A stretch of DNA of 64,000 nucleotides from NCBI GenBank assembly GCA_045538895.1, contig JAZQEH010000078.1, positions 1-64,000 on the forward strand, given 5' to 3'. The DNA is from UMGS902 sp045538895. Its GTDB lineage: Bacteria > Bacillota > Clostridia > Oscillospirales > CAG-272. Below, piece by piece: positions 35,499 through 43,594 of this stretch (within the stretch, counting starts at the first letter, position 1; the number at the start of each line of letters is the position of its first letter). The notes beneath the pieces were generated by a model. It was not told the DNA's origin, made no database searches, and was given only the letters and a program-made list of their open reading frames with translations. The position numbers and the translations under genes are program-made.

Positions 35499-37913
35499 AT
35501 GAAGCATAATTTTAAAGAAATTGAATCAAAATGGCAGAAAAAGTGGGAAGATGCCCATGTTTTCGAGGCTAAAACCGATTACAGCAAGCCTAAGTTCTAC
35601 GGTCTTGTTGAGTTTCCGTATCCCAGCGGTGCAGGTATGCACGTTGGTCATATAAAAGCATATTCCGGTCTTGAGGTTATTTCAAGAAAGAGAAGAATGC
35701 AAGGTTACAACGTTCTTTTTCCGATTGGATTTGACGCATACGGTCTTCCTACCGAAAACTATGCTATAAAGACAGGTATTCACCCAAGACAGGTTACCGA
35801 TAACAATATCGAAAAATTCACTTCACAGCTTAAGCGTGTTGGCTTCTCATTCGATTGGAACAGAGTTGTTGATACTACAGAAGAAGGTTACTATAAGTGG
35901 ACACAGTGGATTTTCCGCAAGATGTTTGATGCAGGGCTTGTTTTCCGTGCTACGACACTTGTAAACTATTGTCCGAGCTGTAAGGTTGTTCTTTCTAACG
36001 AGGATTCTCAGGGCGGTAAATGTGATATCTGTCATAGTGATATCGTTCAGAAGTCTAAAGACGTTTGGTATCTGAGAATTACCGAGTACGCTGACAAGCT
36101 TCTTCAGGGACTCGAAAAGGTAGATTATCTTCCTAACGTTAAACTCCAGCAGGAGAACTGGATCGGTCGTTCCGAGGGTGCTTTTGCAAATTTCAAGCTT
36201 GTACTTGGCGGTGAAGAAACAGAAGAAAGCCTCAGGATCTACACAACACGTCCCGATACCATGTTTGGTGTAACCTTTATGGTTATTGCACCGGAACATC
36301 CTGTTATTGAAAAGTACCGTGACAAGATTGCCAATATTTCTGCACTTGACGCATACAAGGAAGAGTGTGCAAAGAAGACCGAGTTTGAACGTACCCAGCT
36401 TGTGAAAGAAAAGACAGGCGTTTGTATTGACGGTCTTTGTGCGGTAAATCCCGCAAACGGAAAGCAGATTCCGATTTATATTTCCGACTATGTTATGATG
36501 GGTTATGGTACCGGCGCTATTATGGCGGTGCCTGCTCATGATGAACGTGACTATGAGTTTGCAACCAAGTTCGGCATTGACATCGTTGAAGTTATCAAGG
36601 GCGGTGACATTTCCAAGGAAGCCTATACCGGTGACGGTGAAATGATTAACTCCGAGTTCTTAAACGGCATTACAACCAAAAAGGAAGCTATTGCAAAAAT
36701 GCTTGAATTCCTTGCAGAAAAAGGTTGCGGCGAAAAGGGCATTCAGTATAAAATGAAAGACTGGGCGTTCAACCGTCAGCGTTACTGGGGTGAGCCTATT
36801 CCGATTGTTCATTGTGAGAAGTGCGGCATGGTTGGCGTTCCTTATGAGGAGCTTCCGTTAAGACTTCCAAACGTTGAGAATTTTGCTCCCGGTGAGGGCG
36901 GTGAGAGTCCTCTTGCTAAAATTGAGTCTTATGTAAATTGTAAGTGTCCCAAGTGTGGCGGTGATGCTAAGAGAGAGACCGATACAATGCCTCAGTGGGC
37001 TGGTTCATCATGGTATTTCCTCAGATACTGTGATCCGCACAACACCGAAAAATTTGCGTCAGAAGAGGATCTTAAATATTGGTTGCCTGTTGACTGGTAT
37101 AATGGCGGTATGGAGCACGTAACACGTCACCTTATCTACTCAAGATTCTGGCATAGATTCCTTTATGATATTGGTGAGGTTCCGGTTGACGAGCCTTATG
37201 CAAAGAGAACCGCTCAGGGTCTTATTCTTGGTCCTGACGGTGATAAGATGTCAAAGTCAAAGGGCAATGTTGTAGACCCCAACGATGTTGTTGACCAGTA
37301 CGGTGCAGACGTACTTCGTGTATATACATTGTTTATGGGTGACTATGCATCTGCTGCTCCGTGGAACGAAAGCTCTGTTAAGGGAGTTAAACGTTTCCTT
37401 GACCGTGTTGCGGGTCTTTGCGACATTGCAAGCGGTAGCGGTGCAACCGCTAAACTTGAAACCTCCTTCCATAAGACCATTAAAAAGGTTTCTGAGGATA
37501 TCGAGGATATGAAGTTTAATACTGCGATTGCTTCGATGATGACGCTTATCAATGAGATTTATGACTTTGGTTCACTTACAAACGATGAACTCGGTGTGTT
37601 TGTAAGACTTCTTTGTCCGTATGCTCCGCATCTTTGCGAAGAGATTTGGGAGTTCCTTGGCAACAAAGAACTTTGTGCACTTGCACCGTGGCCTGAATAT
37701 GATGAAGCAAAGACTGTTGATAACACCATTGAAATTGCACTTCAGGTTAACGGCAAACTTCGTGGTACAATAACCGTTGCAACAGGTATTTCCAAGGACG
37801 ATTTGCTTGCTGCCGCTAAGGCTGATGATAAGATCAAATCTATGATCGAAGGCAAGACAATCGTAAAAGAAATCGTCGTTCCGAACAAAATTGTAAATAT
37901 TGTTGTAAAATAA
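35499..37913 (+). CDS. leuS: Leucyl-tRNA synthetase
   Basis: Class I synthetase that charges tRNA-Leu. The 804 residues have HVGH at 48-51 (SGAGMHVGHIKAYSG) and a zinc-type CPSC...CDIC pair near 158-178. The editing domain carries TTRPDTMFGVTF and MAVPAHDERDYEFA, a second CEKC/CPKC pair follows near 440-490, and KMSKS is near residue 585 (GDKMSKSKGN). Its ATG is 2 bases after the rsfS stop. It is the last gene before the rpsU promoter. Confidence 0.98.
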   Translation: MKHNFKEIESKWQKKWEDAHVFEAKTDYSKPKFYGLVEFPYPSGAGMHVGHIKAYSGLEVISRKRRMQGYNVLFPIGFDAYGLPTENYAIKTGIHPRQVTDNNIEKFTSQLKRVGFSFDWNRVVDTTEEGYYKWTQWIFRKMFDAGLVFRATTLVNYCPSCKVVLSNEDSQGGKCDICHSDIVQKSKDVWYLRITEYADKLLQGLEKVDYLPNVKLQQENWIGRSEGAFANFKLVLGGEETEESLRIYTTRPDTMFGVTFMVIAPEHPVIEKYRDKIANISALDAYKEECAKKTEFERTQLVKEKTGVCIDGLCAVNPANGKQIPIYISDYVMMGYGTGAIMAVPAHDERDYEFATKFGIDIVEVIKGGDISKEAYTGDGEMINSEFLNGITTKKEAIAKMLEFLAEKGCGEKGIQYKMKDWAFNRQRYWGEPIPIVHCEKCGMVGVPYEELPLRLPNVENFAPGEGGESPLAKIESYVNCKCPKCGGDAKRETDTMPQWAGSSWYFLRYCDPHNTEKFASEEDLKYWLPVDWYNGGMEHVTRHLIYSRFWHRFLYDIGEVPVDEPYAKRTAQGLILGPDGDKMSKSKGNVVDPNDVVDQYGADVLRVYTLFMGDYASAAPWNESSVKGVKRFLDRVAGLCDIASGSGATAKLETSFHKTIKKVSEDIEDMKFNTAIASMMTLINEIYDFGSLTNDELGVFVRLLCPYAPHLCEEIWEFLGNKELCALAPWPEYDEAKTVDNTIEIALQVNGKLRGTITVATGISKDDLLAAAKADDKIKSMIEGKTIVKEIVVPNKIVNIVVK

Positions 37914-37935
37914 AACAAAAATTTTAAATTTTCTC

Positions 37936-37964
37936 TTGACTTTTTTAAGCAGAGAAGATATAAT
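37936..37964 (+). promoter_or_regulatory. Promoter of rpsU
   Basis: TTGACT (37936-37941), a 17-base spacer and a perfect TATAAT (37959-37964) lie just after leuS. Confidence 0.85.
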
Positions 37965-37980
37965 AAAGTGTATTTGTTTG

Positions 37981-37996
37981 TTGAGCACATGCTCAA
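37981..37996 (+). repeat. Inverted repeat in the rpsU leader
   Basis: TTGAGC-ACAT-GCTCAA forms a 6-bp hairpin in the transcript, about 15 bases after the predicted start and just before the ribosome-binding site GAGGGGAGGG. It might affect translation of S21. Confidence 0.5.
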
Positions 37997-38018
37997 TGGC
38001 GAGGGGAGGGAAAATTCA

Positions 38019-38195
38019 ATGGCAGAAGTTAGAGTTAAAGAGAACGAATCTCTTGACAGTGCTCTTCGCCGCTTTAAGCGTCAGTGTGCAAGATCCGGTG
38101 TACTCACTGAGCTCCGTAAGAGAGAGCATTATGAGAAGCCCAGCGTAAAGCGTAAGAAGAAGTCTGAGGCCGCACGTAAGCGTAAGTACAAGTAA
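38019..38195 (+). CDS. rpsU: 30S ribosomal protein S21
   Basis: A small basic small-subunit protein near the anti-Shine-Dalgarno region of 16S rRNA. The 58 residues start MAEVRVKENESLDSALRRFK and include the S21 core KRQCARSGVLTELRKREHYEKPSVKRKKK. The ATG at 38019 follows a strong GGGGAGGG site; the in-frame upstream extension has none. It has its own promoter and terminator. Confidence 0.98.
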   Translation: MAEVRVKENESLDSALRRFKRQCARSGVLTELRKREHYEKPSVKRKKKSEAARKRKYK

Positions 38196-38198
38196 TTA

Positions 38199-38233
38199 AA
38201 AAAACAGGGAAGCCAATCGGCTTCCCTATTTTT
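38199..38233. terminator. Bidirectional terminator after rpsU
   Basis: A 9-bp stem (AGGGAAGCC/GGCTTCCCT, 38206-38214 with 38219-38227) is flanked by an A-run on one side and a T-run on the other. It lies between rpsU and the convergent gene that ends at 38234. Confidence 0.93.
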
Positions 38234-38674
38234 TTATTGTAATACGCTTTTTGCAAGTTCTTTGCCTTGGCTTATGAATCTTTCGTCAAGTGCATCTTCA
38301 AACATCATGGTCGGACATGTGAAGTGTACGAGAAGCGATTCCCACAATACTTTATCTTCGCCCAAAAATCCGATTGCACATGCCTCTTTACAAGTTTCAG
38401 CGGTTTCTGTAATTTGGCGGAAGTGGGTATAGGCTGTAACGTAGTCTTCGTCTATTCTTGTTGAAAAATGTTCGTCATAATATCTGCGGCGGATTGAGCC
38501 GTCAAAATAATCAAGTGCGGTCTTTAAAGTTTCAAGTATAACAGATTCTTCGCTTCTGTCGGTTACTTTTCCACAACGCTTATAAACGTTAAAATTCTGA
38601 TGATTGTAAAACATAAACGACCACGCAACGGTGTTTTCCTGCTTTACAGTTTCGATATAAAGCTTGTATACCAT
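38234..38674 (-). CDS. Unknown 146-residue protein downstream of an FkbM-type gene
   Basis: I do not recognise this family. The soluble 146-residue product starts MVYKLYIETVKQENTVAWSF. It has aromatic-rich N-terminal strands, a middle predicted as helical (ESVILETLKTALDYFDGSIR), a TETAETCKEACAIGFLGED stretch and a mostly helical end. No signal peptide is present. The ATG at 38674 follows AAGGAG. It starts 2 bases after the FkbM-type gene ends, so the two are probably one transcript; a shared job is inference. Confidence 0.75.
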   Translation of the reverse strand: MVYKLYIETVKQENTVAWSFMFYNHQNFNVYKRCGKVTDRSEESVILETLKTALDYFDGSIRRRYYDEHFSTRIDEDYVTAYTHFRQITETAETCKEACAIGFLGEDKVLWESLLVHFTCPTMMFEDALDERFISQGKELAKSVLQ

Positions 38675-38676
38675 AG

Positions 38677-39759
38677 CTAACTCCTTTTTAAAGCATATAA
38701 ATTTATATCCCATGCGGGAACATATTCAAATCTACGTAGGTACAGTTTGTAGTCAGGAAAAAGTTCGTGCACAAGTTCTGGAAGAACAAACAGGTCTTCG
38801 CTTCGGTGATAAAGAGAAATCAGCATATCCGGCTCGGATTGTTTTATTGTTATAACAGAACCTTTGAGGGCTTCTTTTTCGGCTCCTTCTACATCATATT
38901 TAATATAGTCGCAAGATGCATTTATACTGTCAACAGTGTTCAGCGTAACGGGTTCGGTCTTTTTCAGGTTTTGTGTACCGATTCCGGAATTGCGATTGCC
39001 GCCGACTGTAAACTCTGCAACTTCGTATTTATCCCAAGTGCCGAAATTAAGGGGAATAACTTTAGCTTTCGTTTCTGTTTCCGCATAAGCCGATAACTTT
39101 TTAAAATTCTTTCTATCAGGTTCGATAGCAAATATTGTTTTAGCATTCTTGCAGTCGGAAATGAATTTTCTTGCTGTGTCGCCGTTGTAGGCACCGGCAT
39201 CAATAAATGTTTCGTATTTATCAAAGTTCAGCAGACTTTTTTCACAGTCGCTACTGCTGATGGCTGCTTTCAAATATGAAATCTTACCGGTGATTTTGTA
39301 GCGTATAATGTTTGAATAAAGCACTTTTGATTCGTCATCGCTAAGCAAATTGTATACATGTTCGAACCGTGCAAAGTTTTCTTTGTAAAAATCAAGTGTG
39401 AACAGTGTTTCACCGCACACAGGAACATCAGGAGCGTACAGTTCGTAATTATCTGCAATAGTGTAGATGTTATTTAGCACATCAGGCAGTGAAGAACCAA
39501 ATGAAACAAGGACGATGAAGTCGGTATATTTCTCTTTGATAGCGGAAAATGATAAAACTGTTTTTTCGTGAAATACTTGTCCGCGAACAAATCCGTCACT
39601 TGCAAAGAAATCAGCTATTTCTATGTTGTGCTTTTCTAATACCGCTATAATTTTATCGGCACCGTTGCCCATGCCGTACATAACGATAGGTTTTTTAGCG
39701 GAGGCGAGGTATTGCCATAAATCCATATTGAATTCGGAGAAATGCGGAAGATGGGACAT
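38677..39759 (-). CDS. FkbM-family methyltransferase with N-terminal Rossmann-like domain
   Basis: A SAM-dependent methyltransferase of the FkbM type, a family that often O-methylates sugars or polyketides. Of the 360 residues, about 20-110 resemble a nucleotide- or sugar-binding Rossmann unit (KPIVMYGMGNGADKII). The methyltransferase domain runs from about 180 to 350, with SAM motif FIDAGAYNGDT at 185-195, IFAIEPDRKNF near 209 and IKYDVEGAEKEAL near 287. An AAGGAGG site precedes the ATG. No glycosyltransferases are near, so the substrate is unknown. Confidence 0.88.
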   Translation of the reverse strand: MSHLPHFSEFNMDLWQYLASAKKPIVMYGMGNGADKIIAVLEKHNIEIADFFASDGFVRGQVFHEKTVLSFSAIKEKYTDFIVLVSFGSSLPDVLNNIYTIADNYELYAPDVPVCGETLFTLDFYKENFARFEHVYNLLSDDESKVLYSNIIRYKITGKISYLKAAISSSDCEKSLLNFDKYETFIDAGAYNGDTARKFISDCKNAKTIFAIEPDRKNFKKLSAYAETETKAKVIPLNFGTWDKYEVAEFTVGGNRNSGIGTQNLKKTEPVTLNTVDSINASCDYIKYDVEGAEKEALKGSVITIKQSEPDMLISLYHRSEDLFVLPELVHELFPDYKLYLRRFEYVPAWDINLYALKRS

Positions 39760-39774
39760 ATCTGTTTTGCCTCC

Positions 39775-39803
39775 TTGATTTTTTTAATAAAGTGTGCTAA
39801 ACT
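39775..39803 (+). promoter_or_regulatory. Promoter of the HIT-family gene
   Basis: TTGATT (39775-39780), a 17-base spacer and TAAACT (39798-39803) lie 31 bases before the gene, overlapping the ribosome-binding site of the divergent FkbM-type gene. Confidence 0.6.
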
Positions 39804-39834
39804 CAAATTATAAAGCAGAAAGGATGATTTTTAA

Positions 39835-40176
39835 ATGGATTGCTTGTTTTGTAAAATAGTTAACGGAGAGATTCCGTCCAAAAAAGTTTATGAAGATGAA
39901 AATGTTTATGCGTTTTATGATATTAATCCGCAAGCACCCGTACACGTTGTTGTTATACCCAAAAACCATATCGCAGCATGTGCAGATGAAATCAGCGAAA
40001 GCAACAGTGCGGTTATAGCAAAGCTTTTCGAGGCAATTCCCGCGGTTGCAAAGGCGGCGGGAATAACCAACGGCTACCGCATCGTAAATAATTGCGGAGA
40101 GGACGCTTGCCAGTCGGTAAAGCACATTCATTTTCATGTGCTTGGCGGCAAAAAACTCTCCGAAACTATGGCATAA
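39835..40176 (+). CDS. HIT-family nucleotide hydrolase/transferase
   Basis: A HINT-like protein; relatives cleave adenosine phosphoramidates and similar AMP conjugates. The 113 residues start DCLFCKIVNGEIPSKKVYED and carry the catalytic triad motif HIHFHVLGG near the end (HxHxHxx). Cysteines at the start match the zinc-type subgroup. It is a single gene with its own promoter and terminator, and its native substrate is unknown. Confidence 0.95.
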   Translation: MDCLFCKIVNGEIPSKKVYEDENVYAFYDINPQAPVHVVVIPKNHIAACADEISESNSAVIAKLFEAIPAVAKAAGITNGYRIVNNCGEDACQSVKHIHFHVLGGKKLSETMA

Positions 40177-40183
40177 ACAATTT

Positions 40184-40213
40184 CGGTCACGGAAAAACCG
40201 TGACCGTTTTTTT
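40184..40213 (+). terminator. Terminator after the HIT gene
   Basis: A 9-bp stem CGGTCACGG/CCGTGACCG (40184-40192 with 40198-40206) is followed by seven T. lysC converges from the other side and ends at 40212. Confidence 0.9.
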
Positions 40214-41528
40214 ATTTAACAAATTCTTCGTAAATTGCACGCAAAGCATTTTCATAATCGTGTTCTTCAACACCGATAATGATGTTAAGCTCACTTGAGC
40301 CCTGGTCAACAATGCGAACGTTTATGTTTGCGTTAGTCAATGCGTTAAATACACGTGCCGCAGTACCTTTAGAACGAATCATACCTCTACCAACGATAGC
40401 GATAAGTGCAAGACCGTCTTCGATTGAAACTGCATCAGGAGTGGTCTTGAAGCAAATCTCACGAACGATTTTGTCACGCATCGAATCAATACAGGATGTA
40501 TTTACAACAACGCTCATGGTGTCAATGCCGGAGGGGAGATGCTCGAAAGGAACATTACATTCTTCAAGTACAGAAAGCACTTTTCTTCCAAAACCGATTT
40601 CTGCATTCATCATATCCTTTTCGATATTGATTACAGAAAGTCCTTTTTTGCCGGCTACACCGGTAATTACGTTTTCGGAAGAATACTCAGCAGTGGTAGA
40701 AACAATCATCGTACCGGGGTCGGTAGGAATGTTGGTATTTTTAATGTTAATCGGAATTCCTGCAAAACGGACAGGGAAGATTGCGTCCTCGTGAAGAACT
40801 GTTGCGCCCATATAAGAAAGCTCGCGAAGTTCTCTATAGGTGATTGTTTCGATTGCTTTAGGATTATCAACGATTCTTGGGTCAGCCATAAGGAAGCCGG
40901 AAACGTCGGTCCAGTTTTCATAAATATCTGCATTTACGGCACGTGCAACAATGGAGCCTGTGATGTCGGAGCCGCCACGAGAGAATGTTTTGATTGTGCC
41001 GTTAGGCATTGAACCGTAAAAACCGGGGATAACGGCGTGCTTGTGGTTGCGAAGAATAGCAGAAAGTGTTACGTTAGTACGCTCTGCATCATAGCTACCG
41101 TTTTCTTGGAAGAAGATTACACTTGCCGCATCAATGAAATCAAAACCGAGGTAATTTGCAAGAATAATGCCGTTTAAGTATTCACCGCGGCTTGCAGCAT
41201 AATCGCGACCGGGACGATGGGAAAAGGCACTTTTGATACGGTCATATTCTTTTGTCATATCCAAAGAAAGACCGAGACCGGAAATAATCGCTTCATAGCG
41301 ATCGATAATTTTATCAAAATCTGCTTCGAAGTCATCGCCGTTCATGGCCTTTTCAAAGCAGGAATAAAGCATGTCGGTAACTTTTGTATCATCCTTGAAG
41401 CGTTTGCCCGGTGCAGATGGCACTACATAACGTCTGGCAGGATCTTCGTGAATAATATCGGCAACTTTTTTGAACTGCTCGGCATCTGCCAAGGAAGAGC
41501 CGCCGAATTTAATAACTTTAACTTGCAT
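40212..41528 (-). CDS. lysC: Aspartate kinase
   Basis: Phosphorylates aspartate, the first step to lysine, threonine and methionine. The 438 residues start MQVKVIKFGGSSLADAEQFK, with SRGEYLNGIILANYLGF, TFSRGGSDITGSIVARA and two C-terminal ACT domains (from about residue 300, GLSVINIEKDMM, and ALIAIVGRGM), which suggests feedback by an end-product amino acid. The ATG at 41528 follows AAGGAG; an upstream in-frame start lacks one. The leader is too short for a lysine riboswitch. Confidence 0.96.
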   Translation of the reverse strand: MQVKVIKFGGSSLADAEQFKKVADIIHEDPARRYVVPSAPGKRFKDDTKVTDMLYSCFEKAMNGDDFEADFDKIIDRYEAIISGLGLSLDMTKEYDRIKSAFSHRPGRDYAASRGEYLNGIILANYLGFDFIDAASVIFFQENGSYDAERTNVTLSAILRNHKHAVIPGFYGSMPNGTIKTFSRGGSDITGSIVARAVNADIYENWTDVSGFLMADPRIVDNPKAIETITYRELRELSYMGATVLHEDAIFPVRFAGIPINIKNTNIPTDPGTMIVSTTAEYSSENVITGVAGKKGLSVINIEKDMMNAEIGFGRKVLSVLEECNVPFEHLPSGIDTMSVVVNTSCIDSMRDKIVREICFKTTPDAVSIEDGLALIAIVGRGMIRSKGTAARVFNALTNANINVRIVDQGSSELNIIIGVEEHDYENALRAIYEEFVK

Positions 41529-41583
41529 TTTGTTCTCCTTGCTGGGACTGAATGAAAAATTAATATACAAAATATACTAATAT

Positions 41584-41612
41584 ATTATATGCTTGCATTT
41601 TTCATCTGTCAA
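41584..41612 (-). promoter_or_regulatory. Promoter of lysC
   Basis: On the minus strand, TTGACA (41607-41612), 17 bases and TATAAT (41584-41589) form a consensus promoter, starting 7 bases after the end of the upstream ABC gene. Confidence 0.9.
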
Positions 41613-41619
41613 GAAAAAT

Positions 41620-43458
41620 TTAAGTGTTTTCGAGGTATTTTTCAGCTTGTAAAGTAAAGAGATTATAATACGCTCCCTCTTTTTCCATCAGCTCTTTATG
41701 ATTGCCACGTTCAAGCACTTTGCCGTTTTGCATTACGATGATTTCGTCAGCGGCAGTTGCGCTTGAAAGACGGTGAGATACAAACAGCGTGGTTTTGCCT
41801 TGACGAAGTGTATCAAATTGCTTGAAAATTTCAGCTTCGGCAATAGGGTCCAGAGAGGCTGTGGGCTCGTCAAGAATAAGGAATTCAGCATCTTTGTAAA
41901 AAGCACGTGCAATTGAAATCTTCTGCCACTGACCAATGGAGAGGTCTATGGCATCGTTGTCAAAGAAGCGGATTAATGGGGTGTCATAGCCTTTGGGCAA
42001 AGAGTTGATGTAATCATGAATGCCGCTTTGTTCTGCCGCAAATATAAGCCTGTCGGTGTTTTCTTCACGATGAATATCGCCAAAAAGAATGTTTTCTTTA
42101 GCAGTAACTGCATATTTAGAAAAATCCTGAAATACGATGCCAAACATCGCATAAAGCGCCTTTACATCATAGTTTCTGATATCTTGACCGTCAAGCAGGA
42201 TTACGCCGTTTGTGGGGTCATAAAGACGTGTCATAAGTTTTATCAGAGTGGTTTTTCCTGCACCGTTAAGACCGACCAGGGCATAAGATTTTCCGCCTTG
42301 CAAGGTTAAATTCAAATCTTTGATTATAAGGCGGTCGGTGCCGGGGTATGCGAATGAAACATTGCGGAATTCCAAAGTGTGGGCAATGTTCTTTTGCGGC
42401 ACTATAGCGGGAATGCACTTAGGTACAATTTGCGGTTTTACTTCCATAAACTCAATCATGTTATCAATGAAAAGTGTACCCTCATATACTTTTGATGAGT
42501 TTGTAACAATTCCTGAGATGCTTGTAAGAACAGAAGTTAAAGCTGTTGAGTAAAGGGAATAGTCTCCGACCTCCATACCGTCAAAGCATACCTTGTATGC
42601 AACGAATAAAAAGAAGCATGCATTAAACAATGTGGAAACAATGTAAACAACCATATGCAAAACACTTTCACGTATATAAATACGTTTTAGTCCTGCAAAA
42701 TAGTTTGCAAATGTTCTCTTGTATCTTTCGATAAACGATTGGTGCAGGTCAAGGAGTTTAACTTCCTTGTTGAAGTTTTTATCAGTAAGCACGTGAGTGC
42801 AATAGTTCATCTTGCGACGGTCGGTTGTATGGTCTTTTATGTATCTGAAGGTGATTTTTTTATATGCGAAGTTGACAACCGCAGAGGGAAGAGCAAACAG
42901 GATGAGAATAAACGGTATAAGTGGGTTCAATGTGCCAAGAGTTATTACGAAGCTGACGGAGCTAATAATGCTGCTGAAAAGCGACAGAGTGGAGTTCAAT
43001 ATGGTGATGGGGCGGCTTGATGCTTCTCGGTTTGCGTTTTCAAGTTTTTCATAAAAGTCCGGCAAATCGAAATTAGCAAGGTCGATTTCCTCGGTTTTGC
43101 GAGCAATTTTGAGTTTTATATGATTTGTTACCATTTCACCTGAAAGTGTGGTAAGCGTGCTTTTAAGCTGTGTGGAAAAACGGGATAAAATCAAATAAAG
43201 AAATTGCAAAATCAGGAGGTTCATGACATTTGATAAAGCATCCCATGAACCGGCACCGATTATTTTTACCAACTCATTTATCAGACGGCTTGCGATATAC
43301 ACATTCATCAGCGGCAGAATACCATCAAGAATACTGATGAATACCATACCCAAAAGCAACATAAAGCTGGTTTCTTTTACAAGTTTTAAAATGTATAACA
43401 GATGATATACAGTGCTTTTTAACTTTTTAAAAAGCGGAATTCTTTCTTTGTTTTTCAA
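41620..43458 (-). CDS. ABC exporter half-transporter (membrane domain fused to ATPase)
   Basis: A 612-residue exporter subunit. Residues 30-330 hold about six membrane helices. The ATPase has Walker A GLNGAGKT at 396-403, Q-loop FQDFSKYA, the variant signature LSIGQ at 506-510 and Walker B FLILDE at 527-532, then the H-loop VSHRLSS. SIGQWQ-type signatures are frequent in peptide exporters, but no peptide precursor or partner half is next to it, so it may work as a homodimer with unknown cargo. The start is TTG after AGGTAGG. Confidence 0.92.
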   Translation of the reverse strand: MKNKERIPLFKKLKSTVYHLLYILKLVKETSFMLLLGMVFISILDGILPLMNVYIASRLINELVKIIGAGSWDALSNVMNLLILQFLYLILSRFSTQLKSTLTTLSGEMVTNHIKLKIARKTEEIDLANFDLPDFYEKLENANREASSRPITILNSTLSLFSSIISSVSFVITLGTLNPLIPFILILFALPSAVVNFAYKKITFRYIKDHTTDRRKMNYCTHVLTDKNFNKEVKLLDLHQSFIERYKRTFANYFAGLKRIYIRESVLHMVVYIVSTLFNACFFLFVAYKVCFDGMEVGDYSLYSTALTSVLTSISGIVTNSSKVYEGTLFIDNMIEFMEVKPQIVPKCIPAIVPQKNIAHTLEFRNVSFAYPGTDRLIIKDLNLTLQGGKSYALVGLNGAGKTTLIKLMTRLYDPTNGVILLDGQDIRNYDVKALYAMFGIVFQDFSKYAVTAKENILFGDIHREENTDRLIFAAEQSGIHDYINSLPKGYDTPLIRFFDNDAIDLSIGQWQKISIARAFYKDAEFLILDEPTASLDPIAEAEIFKQFDTLRQGKTTLFVSHRLSSATAADEIIVMQNGKVLERGNHKELMEKEGAYYNLFTLQAEKYLENT

Positions 43459-43491
43459 TACGGTTTACCTACCTGAAAATAAAATATATTT

Positions 43492-43520
43492 ATTATAACA
43501 CTTATTTGAAAATTTTACAA
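43492..43520 (-). promoter_or_regulatory. Promoter of the ABC exporter gene
   Basis: On the minus strand, TTGTAA (43515-43520), 17 bases and TATAAT (43492-43497). Confidence 0.7.
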
Positions 43521-43535
43521 TAATATATTTTAATC

Positions 43536-43564
43536 TTGAAAAAAAGTGTAAGTTGGTATAGAAT
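43536..43564 (+). promoter_or_regulatory. Promoter of the DUF1015 gene
   Basis: TTGAAA (43536-43541), 17 bases and TAGAAT (43559-43564), 30 bases before the ATG and back to back with the ABC exporter promoter. Confidence 0.65.
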
Positions 43565-43594
43565 AATCTCGTAAATCCCAAAGGAGAAAGAATA

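Noticed and set aside
41529..41583. Lysine riboswitch before lysC
   Set aside because: The leader between promoter and start is only about 50 bases and has none of the L-box elements.
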